From Lichenibacterium dinghuense (lineage in GTDB: Bacteria; Pseudomonadota; Alphaproteobacteria; Rhizobiales; Beijerinckiaceae): 64,000 bases of DNA. Where the stretch lies: NCBI RefSeq assembly GCF_021730615.1, contig NZ_JAJLMN010000001.1, positions 3,235,501 to 3,299,500 of the forward strand. Reading direction: 5' to 3'. The translations under genes were made by a program, and so were the position numbers. Shown here in pieces: positions 54,259 to 64,000 of this stretch (the first letter of the stretch is position 1; each line of letters begins with the position of its first letter). The notes beneath the pieces were generated by a model, which was not told the origin of the DNA, searched no databases, and was given only the letters and a program-made list of their open reading frames with translations.

Positions 54259-55290
54259 ATGGCGACGATCAAACTGCCCGGCGTGGAGAGCTGGCGCGAC
54301 CGCCACGGCCGCCTGCGGCACTACTATCGTCCCACCAAGGCCCACAAGCGCCTGGCCCTGCCCGGCGAGGCGGGCTCGGCCGAGTTCATGGCGGCCTACC
54401 ATGCGGCGATCGACGCGGCGAAGCCGGCCGAGAGCAAGATCCGCACGGCCAAGCCCGGCACCATGGCGGCGCTGGCCGCCTCCTACCTCGCCAGCTCCGA
54501 CTTCGCGGACCTCAAGCCGTCGACCCGGAAGGTGCGGCGCGGCATGCTCGGCCGCTTTCTCGAGGACCACGGGACCAAGTCCGTCGCCACGATCGAGCGG
54601 CGCCACGTCGTCGCGATCCTCGACAGATACGCGGACCGGCCCGCCGCGGCGAACAATCTCCGCAAGATGCTGAAGGTGCTGTTCACCCGAGCGATCGACC
54701 TCGGCATGCGGAAGGACGATCCCACGCACCGCATCAAGGGCCGGAAGACGGGGCACTGGCGATCCTGGACCGATGAGGAGATCGCCGCCATGGAAGCGCG
54801 CTGGCCGGTCGGCACGCGCCAGCGGCTCGCGTTCGCGCTCCACCTGTTCACCGGCCAGCGCCGGTCCGATGTCGTGAAGATGACCCGCGCCGACGTCGTC
54901 GACGGCAAGATCCGCGTGGTGCAGTTCAAGACGGGGACGAAGGTGGTCGTGCCGATCCACCGCGACCTGAAACCGATCCTCGATGCCTCGCCGCTCGGCC
55001 GCATGTACTTGGTCGAAACGTTGGCTGGCCGGCCGTTCAGCGTCGCCGGCTACGGCAACTGGCTGCGGGACTCGCACCGCGCGGCCGATCTGCCCGAGGA
55101 CTGCGTCACCCACGGGCTGCGCAAGGCCGCGGGTCGCCTGCTGGCCGAGGCCGGCGCCAGCACCAAACAGATCATGGCGGTGCTCGGCCTCAAGTCGATT
55201 GAGTTGGCCGAGCTCTACACGCGCGACGCGGAGCAGGAGCAATTGGCCGAGGGTGGCATGTCGGTGTGGGAAGGGAAGGCGGCGCGGTAG
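54259..55290 (+). CDS. int: Tyrosine integrase, satellite C
   Basis: 343 residues from ATG 54259 (a GTG at 54244 overlaps the previous stop). Core-binding domain (TMAALAASYLASSDFADLKPSTRKVRRGML) and catalytic domain with Arg in FTGQRRSDVVKM, HxxR in THGLRKAAGRLL and Tyr in LAELYTRD. The second active-site histidine position reads LGLKS, so it is not canonical. It is the last gene of satellite C. Confidence 0.88.
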   Translation: MATIKLPGVESWRDRHGRLRHYYRPTKAHKRLALPGEAGSAEFMAAYHAAIDAAKPAESKIRTAKPGTMAALAASYLASSDFADLKPSTRKVRRGMLGRFLEDHGTKSVATIERRHVVAILDRYADRPAAANNLRKMLKVLFTRAIDLGMRKDDPTHRIKGRKTGHWRSWTDEEIAAMEARWPVGTRQRLAFALHLFTGQRRSDVVKMTRADVVDGKIRVVQFKTGTKVVVPIHRDLKPILDASPLGRMYLVETLAGRPFSVAGYGNWLRDSHRAADLPEDCVTHGLRKAAGRLLAEAGASTKQIMAVLGLKSIELAELYTRDAEQEQLAEGGMSVWEGKAAR

Positions 55291-55583
55291 CGCATATGCG
55301 GAACGGGGCAGAACGGGAACAGACTTCCCCAAACCTCGGCCGACACTTCCCCAAACTCGGGGCTAAATCATTGTAATCGTTGACAGTAAAATGGGAGGTG
55401 GCGCGCCCCGCAGGAATTGCAGCGGCGTTCGCCGGCAGTCGCCCGACCCCGTTTTCCCTCGTGCCGAAGGTGCCCCGACGCGTCTTTCCGGTTGCGTCCG
55501 TTCGCGTCTGTTCGCTACAAGCCGGAGCCGAAACTAGGGACGAGACCAGGGATGGCCCTTTTCGATTCCAGATCGGACAGCGG
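55291..55583. other. Junction between satellites C and D
   Basis: No gene seen. ACTTCCCCAAAC is directly repeated at 55323-55334 and 55345-55356 (22-base period). It is probably an attachment region, but I see no tRNA gene or matching core elsewhere in the window. Confidence 0.4.
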
Positions 55584-56260
55584 TTGAGGAAAGATCTCCT
55601 CAGCGCGCGCGCGGTTGCGACGATCAAGGAACCCGGCCGGCACTCCGACGGGGGCAACCTGTACCTCTATGTCTCGAAGACCGGCAATCGATCGTGGGTC
55701 TTCATGTGGTCGCGGAACGGCAAGCAGCGCGAGATGGGCTTCGGCCCCGTCGGGGACGTCACGCTGGCCGAAGCGCGCGACAAGGCCCGCGAGGCCAGGC
55801 GCCACCTTCTCGCCGGCCGCGACCCGCTCGTCGAGCGCGACCGCGACAAGCAGACCGCCACCTTCGGCGAGTTCGCCGACGCCTACGTCGAGACGATGAA
55901 GGGGCAGTGGGCGAACTTCAAGACGGCGCATCAGTGGCGCGTGATGCTGACCACGAATGCGGCGCCGCTTCGGTCTCGGCCGATCGCCGATGTCGACACT
56001 GAGGGCGTGCTGGGCGTGCTCCGGCCCATGTGGACGAAGACGCCCGAGATGGCGGTGAAGGCCCGCTCGCGCATCGAGGCCGTGCTGGACGCGGCCAAGG
56101 CGAAGGGGCTTCGCCAGGGCGAGAACCCGGCACGATGGCGCGGCCACCTCGATCAGCTCTTGCCCAAGCGTCCCAGCCTCGTGCGCGGCCACCACGCCGC
56201 GATGCCCTATTGAACCGCCCCGGGTTTCCCGGAGGCTCCTGATCTTGCGAGACTGGAGCC

Positions 56261-57482
<1,222 letters not shown>

Positions 57483-58140
57483 ATTCCAAGCCAATCAGCC
57501 TCCGAGAAACCCGGGGCGGTTCACTATGCCGAGGTGCCGGCGTTCATGCGGTCGCTCGCGGCCAGCGAAGCGCTGTCCTTCATGGCGCTGCGCTTCACCG
57601 TCCTCACGGCCGTGCGGACCAGCGAGGCGCTCGGCGCCATGTGGAGCGAGGTCGACTTCGACGCCCGGCTCTGGACGATCCCGCCTGAGCGCATGAAGGC
57701 GAGCCGGCAGCATCGCGTACCGCTGTCCGCCGCCGCTCTCGGCATCCTGCGCGAACTGCACGCGAAGCGGTCGAGCGACTTCGTCTTTCCCGGCATCAAA
57801 GCAGGCAAGCCGCTCAGCAACATGGCGATGCTCATGGTGCTGCGCGGCATGGAACTCGACGTGACCGTGCACGGCTTCCGGTCGAGCTTCCGAGATTGGG
57901 CGGCCGAAACGACGGACTACCCGAACGAGGTCGCCGAGATGGCGCTCGCCCATGTCGTCGCCGACGCGGTCGAGCGGGCCTATCGGCGCGGCGACCTGTT
58001 CGAGAAGCGGCGCGGGCTCATGGATGCATGGGCGGTGTTTTGCGGCTTGGCCACGAAGGACGATGTTGATGCCGAATGACACTCCGGGTCGAAGAAGGCC
58101 GCTGACCAAAGACGATTATCGTCGACAGTGGGAGGCTAAG

Positions 58141-59052
58141 TGTCCGTCCGATAAGGGCACGTGGGGTTGAGTGGCCGGGGCTGAGATGATTCCAGGAGGG
58201 TGCTGAAACCTGATCTGGAACCGCCATGTGGACCCCGGCCACCCGCGAGCAGCATAGCCGCTCCGAACTCCGCTACTCAACCGATCTGACCGACGCCGAA
58301 TGGGCCGTCATCGAACCGCTGTTGCCGCCCGGCAACCCGCTCGGACGGCCCCGGCTGTGGTCGTTGCGGGAGATTGTGAACGGCATTTTCTATGTGCTGC
58401 GGGGCGGCGTTCCCTGGCGCCTGTTGCCGAAGGACCTGCCCCCGAAGAGCACGGTGTACGGCTACTTCAGCGCGTGGCGCGATGAGGGCCTGTTCGCCGG
58501 CATCAACCACCATCTCGTCATGCTGGATCGCGAGCGGGCCGGGCGAGAGGCTTCGCCCACCGCGGCCGTGCTCGACAGCCAGAGCGTGAAGACCACGGAG
58601 AGCGGCGGTCCGCGGGGCTACGACGCGGGCAAGAAGGTGAAGGGTCGCAAGCGCCGGCCCTGGTCGACACGGACGGCCGCGCCCTGGTGCTCGACCCGCA
58701 GCCGGCCGACGTGCAGGACCGCGACGGGGCCGTGCCGGTGCTCAAGCAGTCACGCCGTTCATATCCTTTCATCGCCAAGGCCTTCGCCGACGCGGGCTAC
58801 GCCGGCGACAAGCCGGACAGCGCCACGCTCATCGCCGTCGAGATCGTCCGCAAACCACCCGGGCAGGTCGGCTTCGTGGTTCACCCCCGGCGATGGGTGG
58901 TTGAGCGCTTCTTCGCCTGGATCAGCCGCAATCGACGCCTCTGGAAGGATCCGGAGGCCACAATCGCATCCGCAAAGGCCTTCCTCTACGCTGCGTCCGT
59001 CATGATGCTGCTACGTCGCATAGGTTGCGCAGCCTGACTTCCCGGACGGACT
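58141..59052 (+). mobile_element. IS5-family element
   Basis: About 912 bases. GTCCGTCCG near the left end and CGGACGGAC near the right are inverted terminal repeats, and CTAAG flanks both sides (58136-58140 and 59053-59057) as a target duplication. Confidence 0.8.
58226..59037 (+). pseudogene. IS5 transposase in two frames
   Basis: The first frame encodes LRYSTDLTDAEWAVIEPLLPP, GGVPWRLLPKDLPPKSTVYGYF and VLDSQSVKTTESGGPRGYDAGKKVKGRKR. Then the family sequence continues in another frame (LVLDPQPADVQDRDGA, DAGYAG, WVVERFFAWISRNRRL) to 59037. The break is near 58650. Some IS5 groups use frameshifting, so mutation is likely but not certain. Confidence 0.75.
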
Positions 59053-59746
59053 CTAAGCCGCGCCCGCAGCCGCGCCAGGACACTGCCGAGGCGATGAAAA
59101 TCCCCGAGCTACTGCGATCTCTCGAATATATCCGAGACAGCACGGGTGATCCTCTATTCAGCGATACCATCGCGGCTATCGAGTCTTACGGATTCAAGGG
59201 GCGAGGTCTGAAACGCGGAGGGACGGACGCATCCAAGCAGTCGTGGGGCGATCCTGATGAAGGCTACCTCAACCACATTCGTTTCGACATTGAGCGGTTC
59301 GGATGGAGCGTGCCTGAGAGCACACAGCACATTGTCGCTCAGTACAAGGCTCCGGGTCAGTCCTTCGACACCATCGTCGACAGGCTGGCCACAAAGTACC
59401 GCGCATGGGCCGCGGCGGGACATCCTGCCCCGATTATCGCCGACCCTGGTGACATCGGACAGAGGTGGACGGTGTTCCCGGTCGGCGATGCGCCTCTCAA
59501 TCTCGGCCATGCCGTGGTGCCCGTGGAAGGGCTGACAGTCAACGTCACCAATTTCTGGCGTCGTGTCTTCCGAGATGGGAGCATCCGAGTTCAGGCCCGC
59601 ACACAAGCCGACTGATAATCGTCAGGAAACAGGGACAGGTTTTGGAGCTGAAAAATCTGTCCCGAAGACTACACACACAGATCGCCTGAGTTCGTGCATC
59701 GTCCGCCTACCGCCGCAATTCAGCGGCGACGTTCGCGGACATAGAG

Positions 59747-59941
59747 ATGCCTGAGAACACCAAACTTGCCGCTGAGACCGTCGACGAATTCCTGGTCGCC
59801 ATGGGAATCGGTCGGACGCTGTTCTATTCCGAAGTCAAAAAGGGCCGCATCCGCATCGTGAAGCTGGGCCGCCGCACGCTCGTGCCGCGCTCCGAGCGCG
59901 AACGGCTGTTGTCCGGCTCCACCATGAACGAGGCCGCGTGA
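59747..59941 (+). CDS. Excisionase-like HTH protein, satellite D
   Basis: 64 residues: TVDEFLVAMGIGRTLFYSEVKKGRIRIVKLGRRTLVPRSERERLL is a MerR-type excisionase fold with a basic wing. First gene of a tightly packed run (gaps or overlaps of 4 bases) that continues to 63484. Confidence 0.8.
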   Translation: MPENTKLAAETVDEFLVAMGIGRTLFYSEVKKGRIRIVKLGRRTLVPRSERERLLSGSTMNEAA

Positions 59942-59945
59942 CCTG

Positions 59946-60161
59946 ATGGCTCGAAAAAAGAAAAGACCGACGGTGCCCTGCCAGGCGCCCATCGGCCTTC
60001 CCCTCACAAAAATGCAGCTCCCCAGCTACGCGATGGAAGATAGCTCCACCCTCGACTTTCGCCAAGCCCCGATCGGCGCCATCCGGCTCGCCCGACGCTT
60101 CGGCCTCTCAGTCGCAACCGCCGCGGCCGTGGTCGAGGCCAACGGTTGGGGGTGCGCGTGA
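59946..60161 (+). CDS. Small HTH-like satellite protein
   Basis: 71 residues: basic start (MARKKKRPTVP), then APIGAIRLARRFGLSVATAAAVVEANGW, which looks like a helix-turn-helix. Its stop overlaps the next gene's GTG start. Function unknown. Confidence 0.55.
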   Translation: MARKKKRPTVPCQAPIGLPLTKMQLPSYAMEDSSTLDFRQAPIGAIRLARRFGLSVATAAAVVEANGWGCA

Positions 60162-60421
60162 GCGTCGTTCCCTTCCGCCTCCGCGAGCGCGTCGCGGTCC
60201 TGACCTGCCCGGCCGAGAACGAGTGGCAGGTCACCACCTATGAGGTCGGGCTCGGCGCGGTGCTTCTGCAGCGCACCTTCCACAACCCGCACCACGCCTG
60301 CGACCTGCTCACGGTGCTCAGCCGCGACGGCGCGCACCGCATCGTCATCGAGCCCGAGGCCGAGCGCTGGCGGCACCTGATGTACTACAGCCGGTTCGAT
60401 ACGATGGAGGCGCTGAAATGA
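60158..60421 (+). CDS. Small hypothetical satellite protein
   Basis: 87 residues from GTG 60158 (GTGA overlap): FRLRERVAVLTCPAENEWQV then LSRDGAHRIVIEPEAERWRHLMYY. No family recognised. It overlaps the primase-helicase start (ATGA), which supports it being translated. Confidence 0.6.
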   Translation: MSVVPFRLRERVAVLTCPAENEWQVTTYEVGLGAVLLQRTFHNPHHACDLLTVLSRDGAHRIVIEPEAERWRHLMYYSRFDTMEALK

Positions 60422-62436
60422 GCCTCGGCCTTTCCACCTCGCGCGTCGACATCAAGGCTGTGTCCACCGCGGCGCTCCGCAGCCTGCCGGACCTCCTGGC
60501 TGACTGGCTCCCCGGCGGCCGGCGCGAGGGCCACGAGTACGTGGTCCGCAACCCGACCCGCGCCGACGGTCGCCCCGGGTCCTTCACGATCAACACCGCG
60601 TCGGGCCGCTGGTCCGACTTCGCCACGGGCGACAGGGGCGGCGATGCCGTCAGCTTGTACGCCTTCCTGAACAGGACATCGCAGGTGGATGCAGCGCGCG
60701 CCGTCGCCGATCGGCTCGGCCTGTCTCAGCCCGAGCGAGCGGCCGATGATGCTCCTGCCGCTCGCGTCAACGCCAAGGCCGAGCGCAAACCCGACGCCGA
60801 CCGCGATCCGTGGACCTGCATCGTCCCGGTGCCGGACGAGGCGTTCCCCTTGGTCGTTCAGCTCGGCGGCCGGGAGCCGCGCTCGACATGGATTTTCCGG
60901 GACGCGGAAGGTCGCGTCCTCGGCGTCGAGTGCCGATGGCTCAAGTCCGACGGCAAGGACATCCGTTTCGCATGCTGGTGCCGCCACGAGGACGGCCGCA
61001 CGGAATGGCGGCTCAAGCACCTTCCGGCGCCGCGGCCCATCTTCGGGCTCGACCGCCTCGCCAAGGCGCCGCTCGCCCCCGTGTTGGTAGTCGAGGGCGC
61101 GAAGAAGGTCGAGCCTGCTACCCGGCTCTTCCCGGACCACGTCGTTGTGGCGTGGCCGGGCGGGGCCGAGGCGGTCAAGCATGTGGACTGGTCGCCGCTC
61201 GCCGGCCGGGCCGTAGTGGTGTGGCCCGACAACGACGACGTGGGCCGCAAGGCGGCCGCGACCATCGCCGAGCTGGCGCTGAAGGCCGGTGCGGACAGCG
61301 CGGCCGTGGTGCCGGTGCCGAGCGACTTCCCGCCGAAGTGGGACCTCGCCGATGTCGTGCCGGACGAGGCCGACCTCGCGGCCCTGCTCGACGCGGCCCG
61401 GCCCGCCAAGGCCAAGGCTCCGAGCTGGCCCGCCGGCTTCCGCATGACGGACCGCGGCCTCGTGTGGTCCGACCCCAGCGACGATGAGAAGCCCGAGGTG
61501 GTCGTGTCGGGCCGCTTCGACGTGCTGGCCGAGAGCCGCGACGACCGCGGTCAGTCCTGGGGCGTCCTGCTGCGCTGGTCCGACCCGGACGGCCGCGCGC
61601 GGGAGTGGGCCATGCCGCGCTCAATCCTGGCGACGGACGGCGCCGACGTGCGGCGCGTGCTGCTCGACGGCGGCCTCTACGTCGGGGCCGGCACGAAGGC
61701 AAGGAACCTGCTCGTCAACTTCCTGACCGGCGTCCACGTCGAGGCGCGCGCCCGGGCGGTGTCAGCGACGGGCTGGTACGGCGCCGCTTTCGTGCTGCCC
61801 GACGGCGCCATTGGCATGCCGAACGGAGAGCGCGCCATCCTGCAGACCAGCGGCGCCGTCGACCACGCCTTCAACGTCCGCGGCACCCTGGATCAGTGGA
61901 AGGAGGAGGTCGCCCGCTACGCGGTCGGCAACAGCCGCCTTGTGCTGGCGATCTCGACCGCCTTCGCGGCAGCCCTGGTCGGCCCGTGCGGGGAAGAGAG
62001 CGGCGGCATCCACCTCCGCGGCCCCTCGTCGATCGGCAAGACCACCGCTCTGTCGCTCGCCGGGTCGGTGTGGGGCGGCGGAGATCAGAAGTACGTCCGA
62101 GCGTGGCGGGCCACCTCGAACGGCCTGGAGGCTGTGGCGACGGCGCACAACGATGCGCTGCTCTGCCTCGACGAGCTGGCGCAGCTCGGGGGGCGCGAGG
62201 CCGGCGAGGTGGCGTACATGTTGGCGAACGGGTCCGGCAAGGCGCGGGCTACCCGGGAGGCCATGCTCCGGAAGCCGGCGAAGTGGCGGCTCCTGTTCCT
62301 GTCGTCGGGCGAGATCAGCTTGGCCGACAAGATCGCCGAGGACACCCGGGGCCGGAAGCAGACTGCGGGGCAAAAGGTCCGCGTGGTGGCCCCAGCGAAA
62401 AACAGCATGTCTGTGAAAATCATGCTCCGCGATTGA
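60418..62436 (+). CDS. DUF927-type primase-helicase, satellite D, C-terminally truncated
   Basis: 672 residues. N-terminal CHC2-like primase segment (NPTRADGRPGSFTINTASGRWSDFATGDRGGDAVSLYAFL), TOPRIM-like part (VLVVEGAKKVEPA, VVWPDNDDVGRKAA) and the helicase with Walker A GPSSIGKTTAL and Walker B LLCLDELAQLGG. The paralogue at 50.8 kb continues for about 210 more residues, whereas this one ends in APAKNSMSVKIMLRD soon after GQKVRVV. It may be truncated and inactive. The first copy lacks this CHC2-like N-terminal domain. Confidence 0.82.
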   Translation: MSLGLSTSRVDIKAVSTAALRSLPDLLADWLPGGRREGHEYVVRNPTRADGRPGSFTINTASGRWSDFATGDRGGDAVSLYAFLNRTSQVDAARAVADRLGLSQPERAADDAPAARVNAKAERKPDADRDPWTCIVPVPDEAFPLVVQLGGREPRSTWIFRDAEGRVLGVECRWLKSDGKDIRFACWCRHEDGRTEWRLKHLPAPRPIFGLDRLAKAPLAPVLVVEGAKKVEPATRLFPDHVVVAWPGGAEAVKHVDWSPLAGRAVVVWPDNDDVGRKAAATIAELALKAGADSAAVVPVPSDFPPKWDLADVVPDEADLAALLDAARPAKAKAPSWPAGFRMTDRGLVWSDPSDDEKPEVVVSGRFDVLAESRDDRGQSWGVLLRWSDPDGRAREWAMPRSILATDGADVRRVLLDGGLYVGAGTKARNLLVNFLTGVHVEARARAVSATGWYGAAFVLPDGAIGMPNGERAILQTSGAVDHAFNVRGTLDQWKEEVARYAVGNSRLVLAISTAFAAALVGPCGEESGGIHLRGPSSIGKTTALSLAGSVWGGGDQKYVRAWRATSNGLEAVATAHNDALLCLDELAQLGGREAGEVAYMLANGSGKARATREAMLRKPAKWRLLFLSSGEISLADKIAEDTRGRKQTAGQKVRVVAPAKNSMSVKIMLRD

Positions 62437-62819
62437 CCGTCAGTGCCTCACAGCCCGACGTTCTGCCTGACACGCCGCGGGGCTGGTGCGATGGATTGGG
62501 CCGGCTCGACCGCTGGACGCCGCCCTGTGAAGGCTTCCGGTTCGGCGAGTGGGAAGCCGTGCACCGGGCCGTGGCGCACTTCATGGACGACTACGCCGCC
62601 GAAGCCGCCGCACACGGCTGGACGGCCATCGACCTGTTCGGGGTGCATGGCCTCGCCGGCGCCGCCCGGGTCGACAGTTGCGGGGCTCTGATGCTGCCGC
62701 TGCTCAAGAACGTCACTGCTCTCACCGCCGAGACCATCACATTCGGTCCGCTCACCTACCGTCGCCGAGCGATGCCTGAGTCGGTGCTCGTGTGGGACCT
62801 GATCGGAGAAACCCTATGA
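62433..62819 (+). CDS. Hypothetical satellite/phage protein
   Basis: 128 residues from a TTG at 62433 that overlaps the previous stop. PRGWCDGLGRLDRWTPPCEGF and WEAVHRAVAHFMDDYAAEAAAHGWTAIDLFGVHG are the recognisable stretches. No named domain. It overlaps the DUF3102 gene (ATGA). Confidence 0.6.
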   Translation: MTVSASQPDVLPDTPRGWCDGLGRLDRWTPPCEGFRFGEWEAVHRAVAHFMDDYAAEAAAHGWTAIDLFGVHGLAGAARVDSCGALMLPLLKNVTALTAETITFGPLTYRRRAMPESVLVWDLIGETL

Positions 62820-63484
62820 CCACGTCGAACATCGCCACCGCCATCAACGCCGCGCACGACAAGGTCGAGTCCCACAAGCGCGAGGGCACCAGGTACGCCA
62901 TGGAGGCCGGACGGCTGCTTGTCGAGGCAAAGGCCACCGTCGCTCACGGCGGCTGGGACGACTGGCTGAAGGCGAACGTCACGTTCAGCCCGCGCACCGC
63001 GCAGCTCTACATGCGGCTAGTCCGCATCACCGGCGACGATCCGGCAAAAGCGCAACGCGTTGCGGATTTGCCCCTGCGAAAGGCTGCCCGAGCATCTCGG
63101 AAGACGACAGCGCCGACCGTGGTTTCGCTGCATCGGCCGGAGCAGGAACGGCTGGTCGAGGCCTGGAAGGCCTGCCGTTCTGACACTCGCCGCGCCTTCG
63201 CCCGCGAGATCCACGAGCGCGGCGACATCGACGCCAAGGGCTATGAAAAGCTGATCCGCACCGTCGAAGAGGGGGAAGCTGCGCAGCGCGTCGTGAAGTC
63301 GATCCGGGAGCATTGCGGCGTAGAGGGTATCAGGACGTTCGATGCGGCCTTGAAGGCAGGCTGTACCCCGCGCCAGATCGCCCTGGCGATCGAGGCCGAG
63401 ATGGAGCGCAAGGCCGCTCATGCCGCGGCGACGCTCGACATTGCCAAGGATCTCACCCGCCGCGTCTCGGCGGTGGACGGGTAG
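62816..63484 (+). CDS. DUF3102-like protein
   Basis: 222 residues from ATG 62816. The segment GTRYAMEAGRLLVEAKATVAHGGWDDWLKANVTFSPRTAQLYMRLVRI is the DUF3102 signature found in mobile-element proteins. A basic linker and helical C-terminus follow (TFDAALKAGCTPRQIALAIEAE). Likely DNA-binding; role unknown. It ends the coupled run. Confidence 0.78.
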   Translation: MTTSNIATAINAAHDKVESHKREGTRYAMEAGRLLVEAKATVAHGGWDDWLKANVTFSPRTAQLYMRLVRITGDDPAKAQRVADLPLRKAARASRKTTAPTVVSLHRPEQERLVEAWKACRSDTRRAFAREIHERGDIDAKGYEKLIRTVEEGEAAQRVVKSIREHCGVEGIRTFDAALKAGCTPRQIALAIEAEMERKAAHAAATLDIAKDLTRRVSAVDG

Positions 63485-63689
63485 GGCCTAGGCACTCCCA
63501 CGTCGAGCGGCACCGGCGACGGTGACCGTCCGCCCGGCCGGACCCCAGCCGAAAACCCCGGGTCCTTCCCTAGAGGGCCCATCCCGAGGGGTACGCGCGA
63601 CCGCGATCCGTCTGTAGATCGCAAATTTTCAAACCGGATTTTATGTTTATGTCCGACACCCCGAAGAGCATGCGCCACGTCAGTCGCGT

Positions 63690-64000
63690 ATGTCGGCGAC
63701 GGAGATCGCGCGCCTTCAGTATGCGGCCGGCAAGCTGCACGTCGACCCGGCTGCGGTCGGCGGCGCCATCAGCTCGTGGTCGAGCAAGATGGTCGAGTTT
63801 CGGATGCACACGTCCGATTTCTACCGCTACCTGATGCGGCAGAACGCGGACGTCGCCGCCAAGATTTCGGCCGACAACCCCGTCGACGCACTGAAGGACT
63901 CGCTCGACTACCTGTCGCGCATCAAGGACCCGCAGATCCAGAAGCGTGTCGCCGACATGGCCGGCTTGGGTGATCTGATGCCCATGCTCGGCAAGGGTCC
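63690..64000 (+). CDS. Possible phage tail tape-measure-like protein, partial
   Basis: At least 103 residues from ATG 63690, running off the window. EIARLQYAAGKLHVDPAAVGGAISSW and FYRYLMRQNADVAAKISADNP resemble the repeat region of phage tape-measure proteins. The usual N-terminal part is missing, so either the start is elsewhere or this is a remnant. Confidence in the family is low. Confidence 0.4.
   Translation, partial: MSATEIARLQYAAGKLHVDPAAVGGAISSWSSKMVEFRMHTSDFYRYLMRQNADVAAKISADNPVDALKDSLDYLSRIKDPQIQKRVADMAGLGDLMPMLGKG

Larger units (their letters stand above)
58069..59615 (+). pseudogene. Hypothetical gene downstream of integrase D, split by an IS5 element
   Basis: Starts at ATG 58069, which overlaps the integrase stop, and reads MPNDTPGRRRPLTKDDYRRQ up to 58140. 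It resumes in frame at 59058 with PRPQPRQDTAEAMKIPELL and ends at 59615. Removing the IS5 element and one CTAAG copy gives a protein of about 209 residues with FGWSVPESTQHIVAQYKAPG and LNLGHAVVPVEGLTVNVTNFW. The function is unknown; it may be satellite cargo. Confidence 0.78.

Overview
This is a GC-rich alphaproteobacterial chromosome segment. Codon use, the UxuA/FadR uronate module, the YetF-DUF2254 pair and the kinds of satellites and insertion sequences suggest Hyphomicrobiales, possibly near Methylobacteriaceae. That placement is inference; no rRNA or other firm phylogenetic marker is present. All coordinates come from reading the sequence, with no database search.

Region 1 (1-23.8 kb) looks like ordinary chromosome behind an IS701 fragment. 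It has two sugar-catabolism operons. The first is oxidoreductase, TIM-barrel isomerase, hydrolase, ROK kinase and SDR, with a ROK repressor beside it. The second is uxuA, FAH hydrolase and SDR, divergent from a GntR/FadR-type regulator, with an inverted pair of likely operators between them. A YetF/DUF2254 membrane module, a CHASE3-type adenylate cyclase, four transport or phosphoesterase genes, two small beta-rich proteins and an NtrC-type two-component pair follow.

Region 2 (23.9-44.0 kb) is a composite island at the 3' end of a tRNA-Thr(GGU) gene. Three copies of the tRNA 3' end (24314-24364, 37254-37277, 43958-44008) split it. Left of the first copy is only an integrase stub. Island A (24.3-37.3 kb) has an integrase, an AlpA-like gene, a prim-pol/helicase and AT-rich defence cargo: a ThsB-like TIR protein overlapping a SLATT-type membrane protein, a P-loop ATPase broken by an IS630 element, and a second TIR protein of the CAP12 type. 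Island B (37.3-44.0 kb) has a ParB-like protein, a serine recombinase beside a dense row of hairpins, a HEPN-like protein and its own integrase.

Region 3 (44.0-49.8 kb) holds ISAs1 and IS630 elements, broken phage-type genes and an operon that includes three small proteins with twin-arginine-like leaders, each overlapping its upstream neighbour by exactly 8 bases.

Region 4 (49.8-64 kb) has two related P4-like satellite elements in tandem. Each has HTH genes, a DUF927-type primase-helicase and an integrase, and both are decayed. In the first, the helicase has a stop codon at the Walker A lysine, and an iteron-like array lies downstream. In the second, the integrase is split by an IS3 element, the next gene by an IS5 element, and the helicase is truncated. 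Phage-like genes then run off the end.

The strongest candidate for an undescribed system is the TIR/SLATT cargo at 31.1-36.7 kb. The iteron array, the hairpin row and the overlapping leader-peptide operon are the most interesting non-standard structures.
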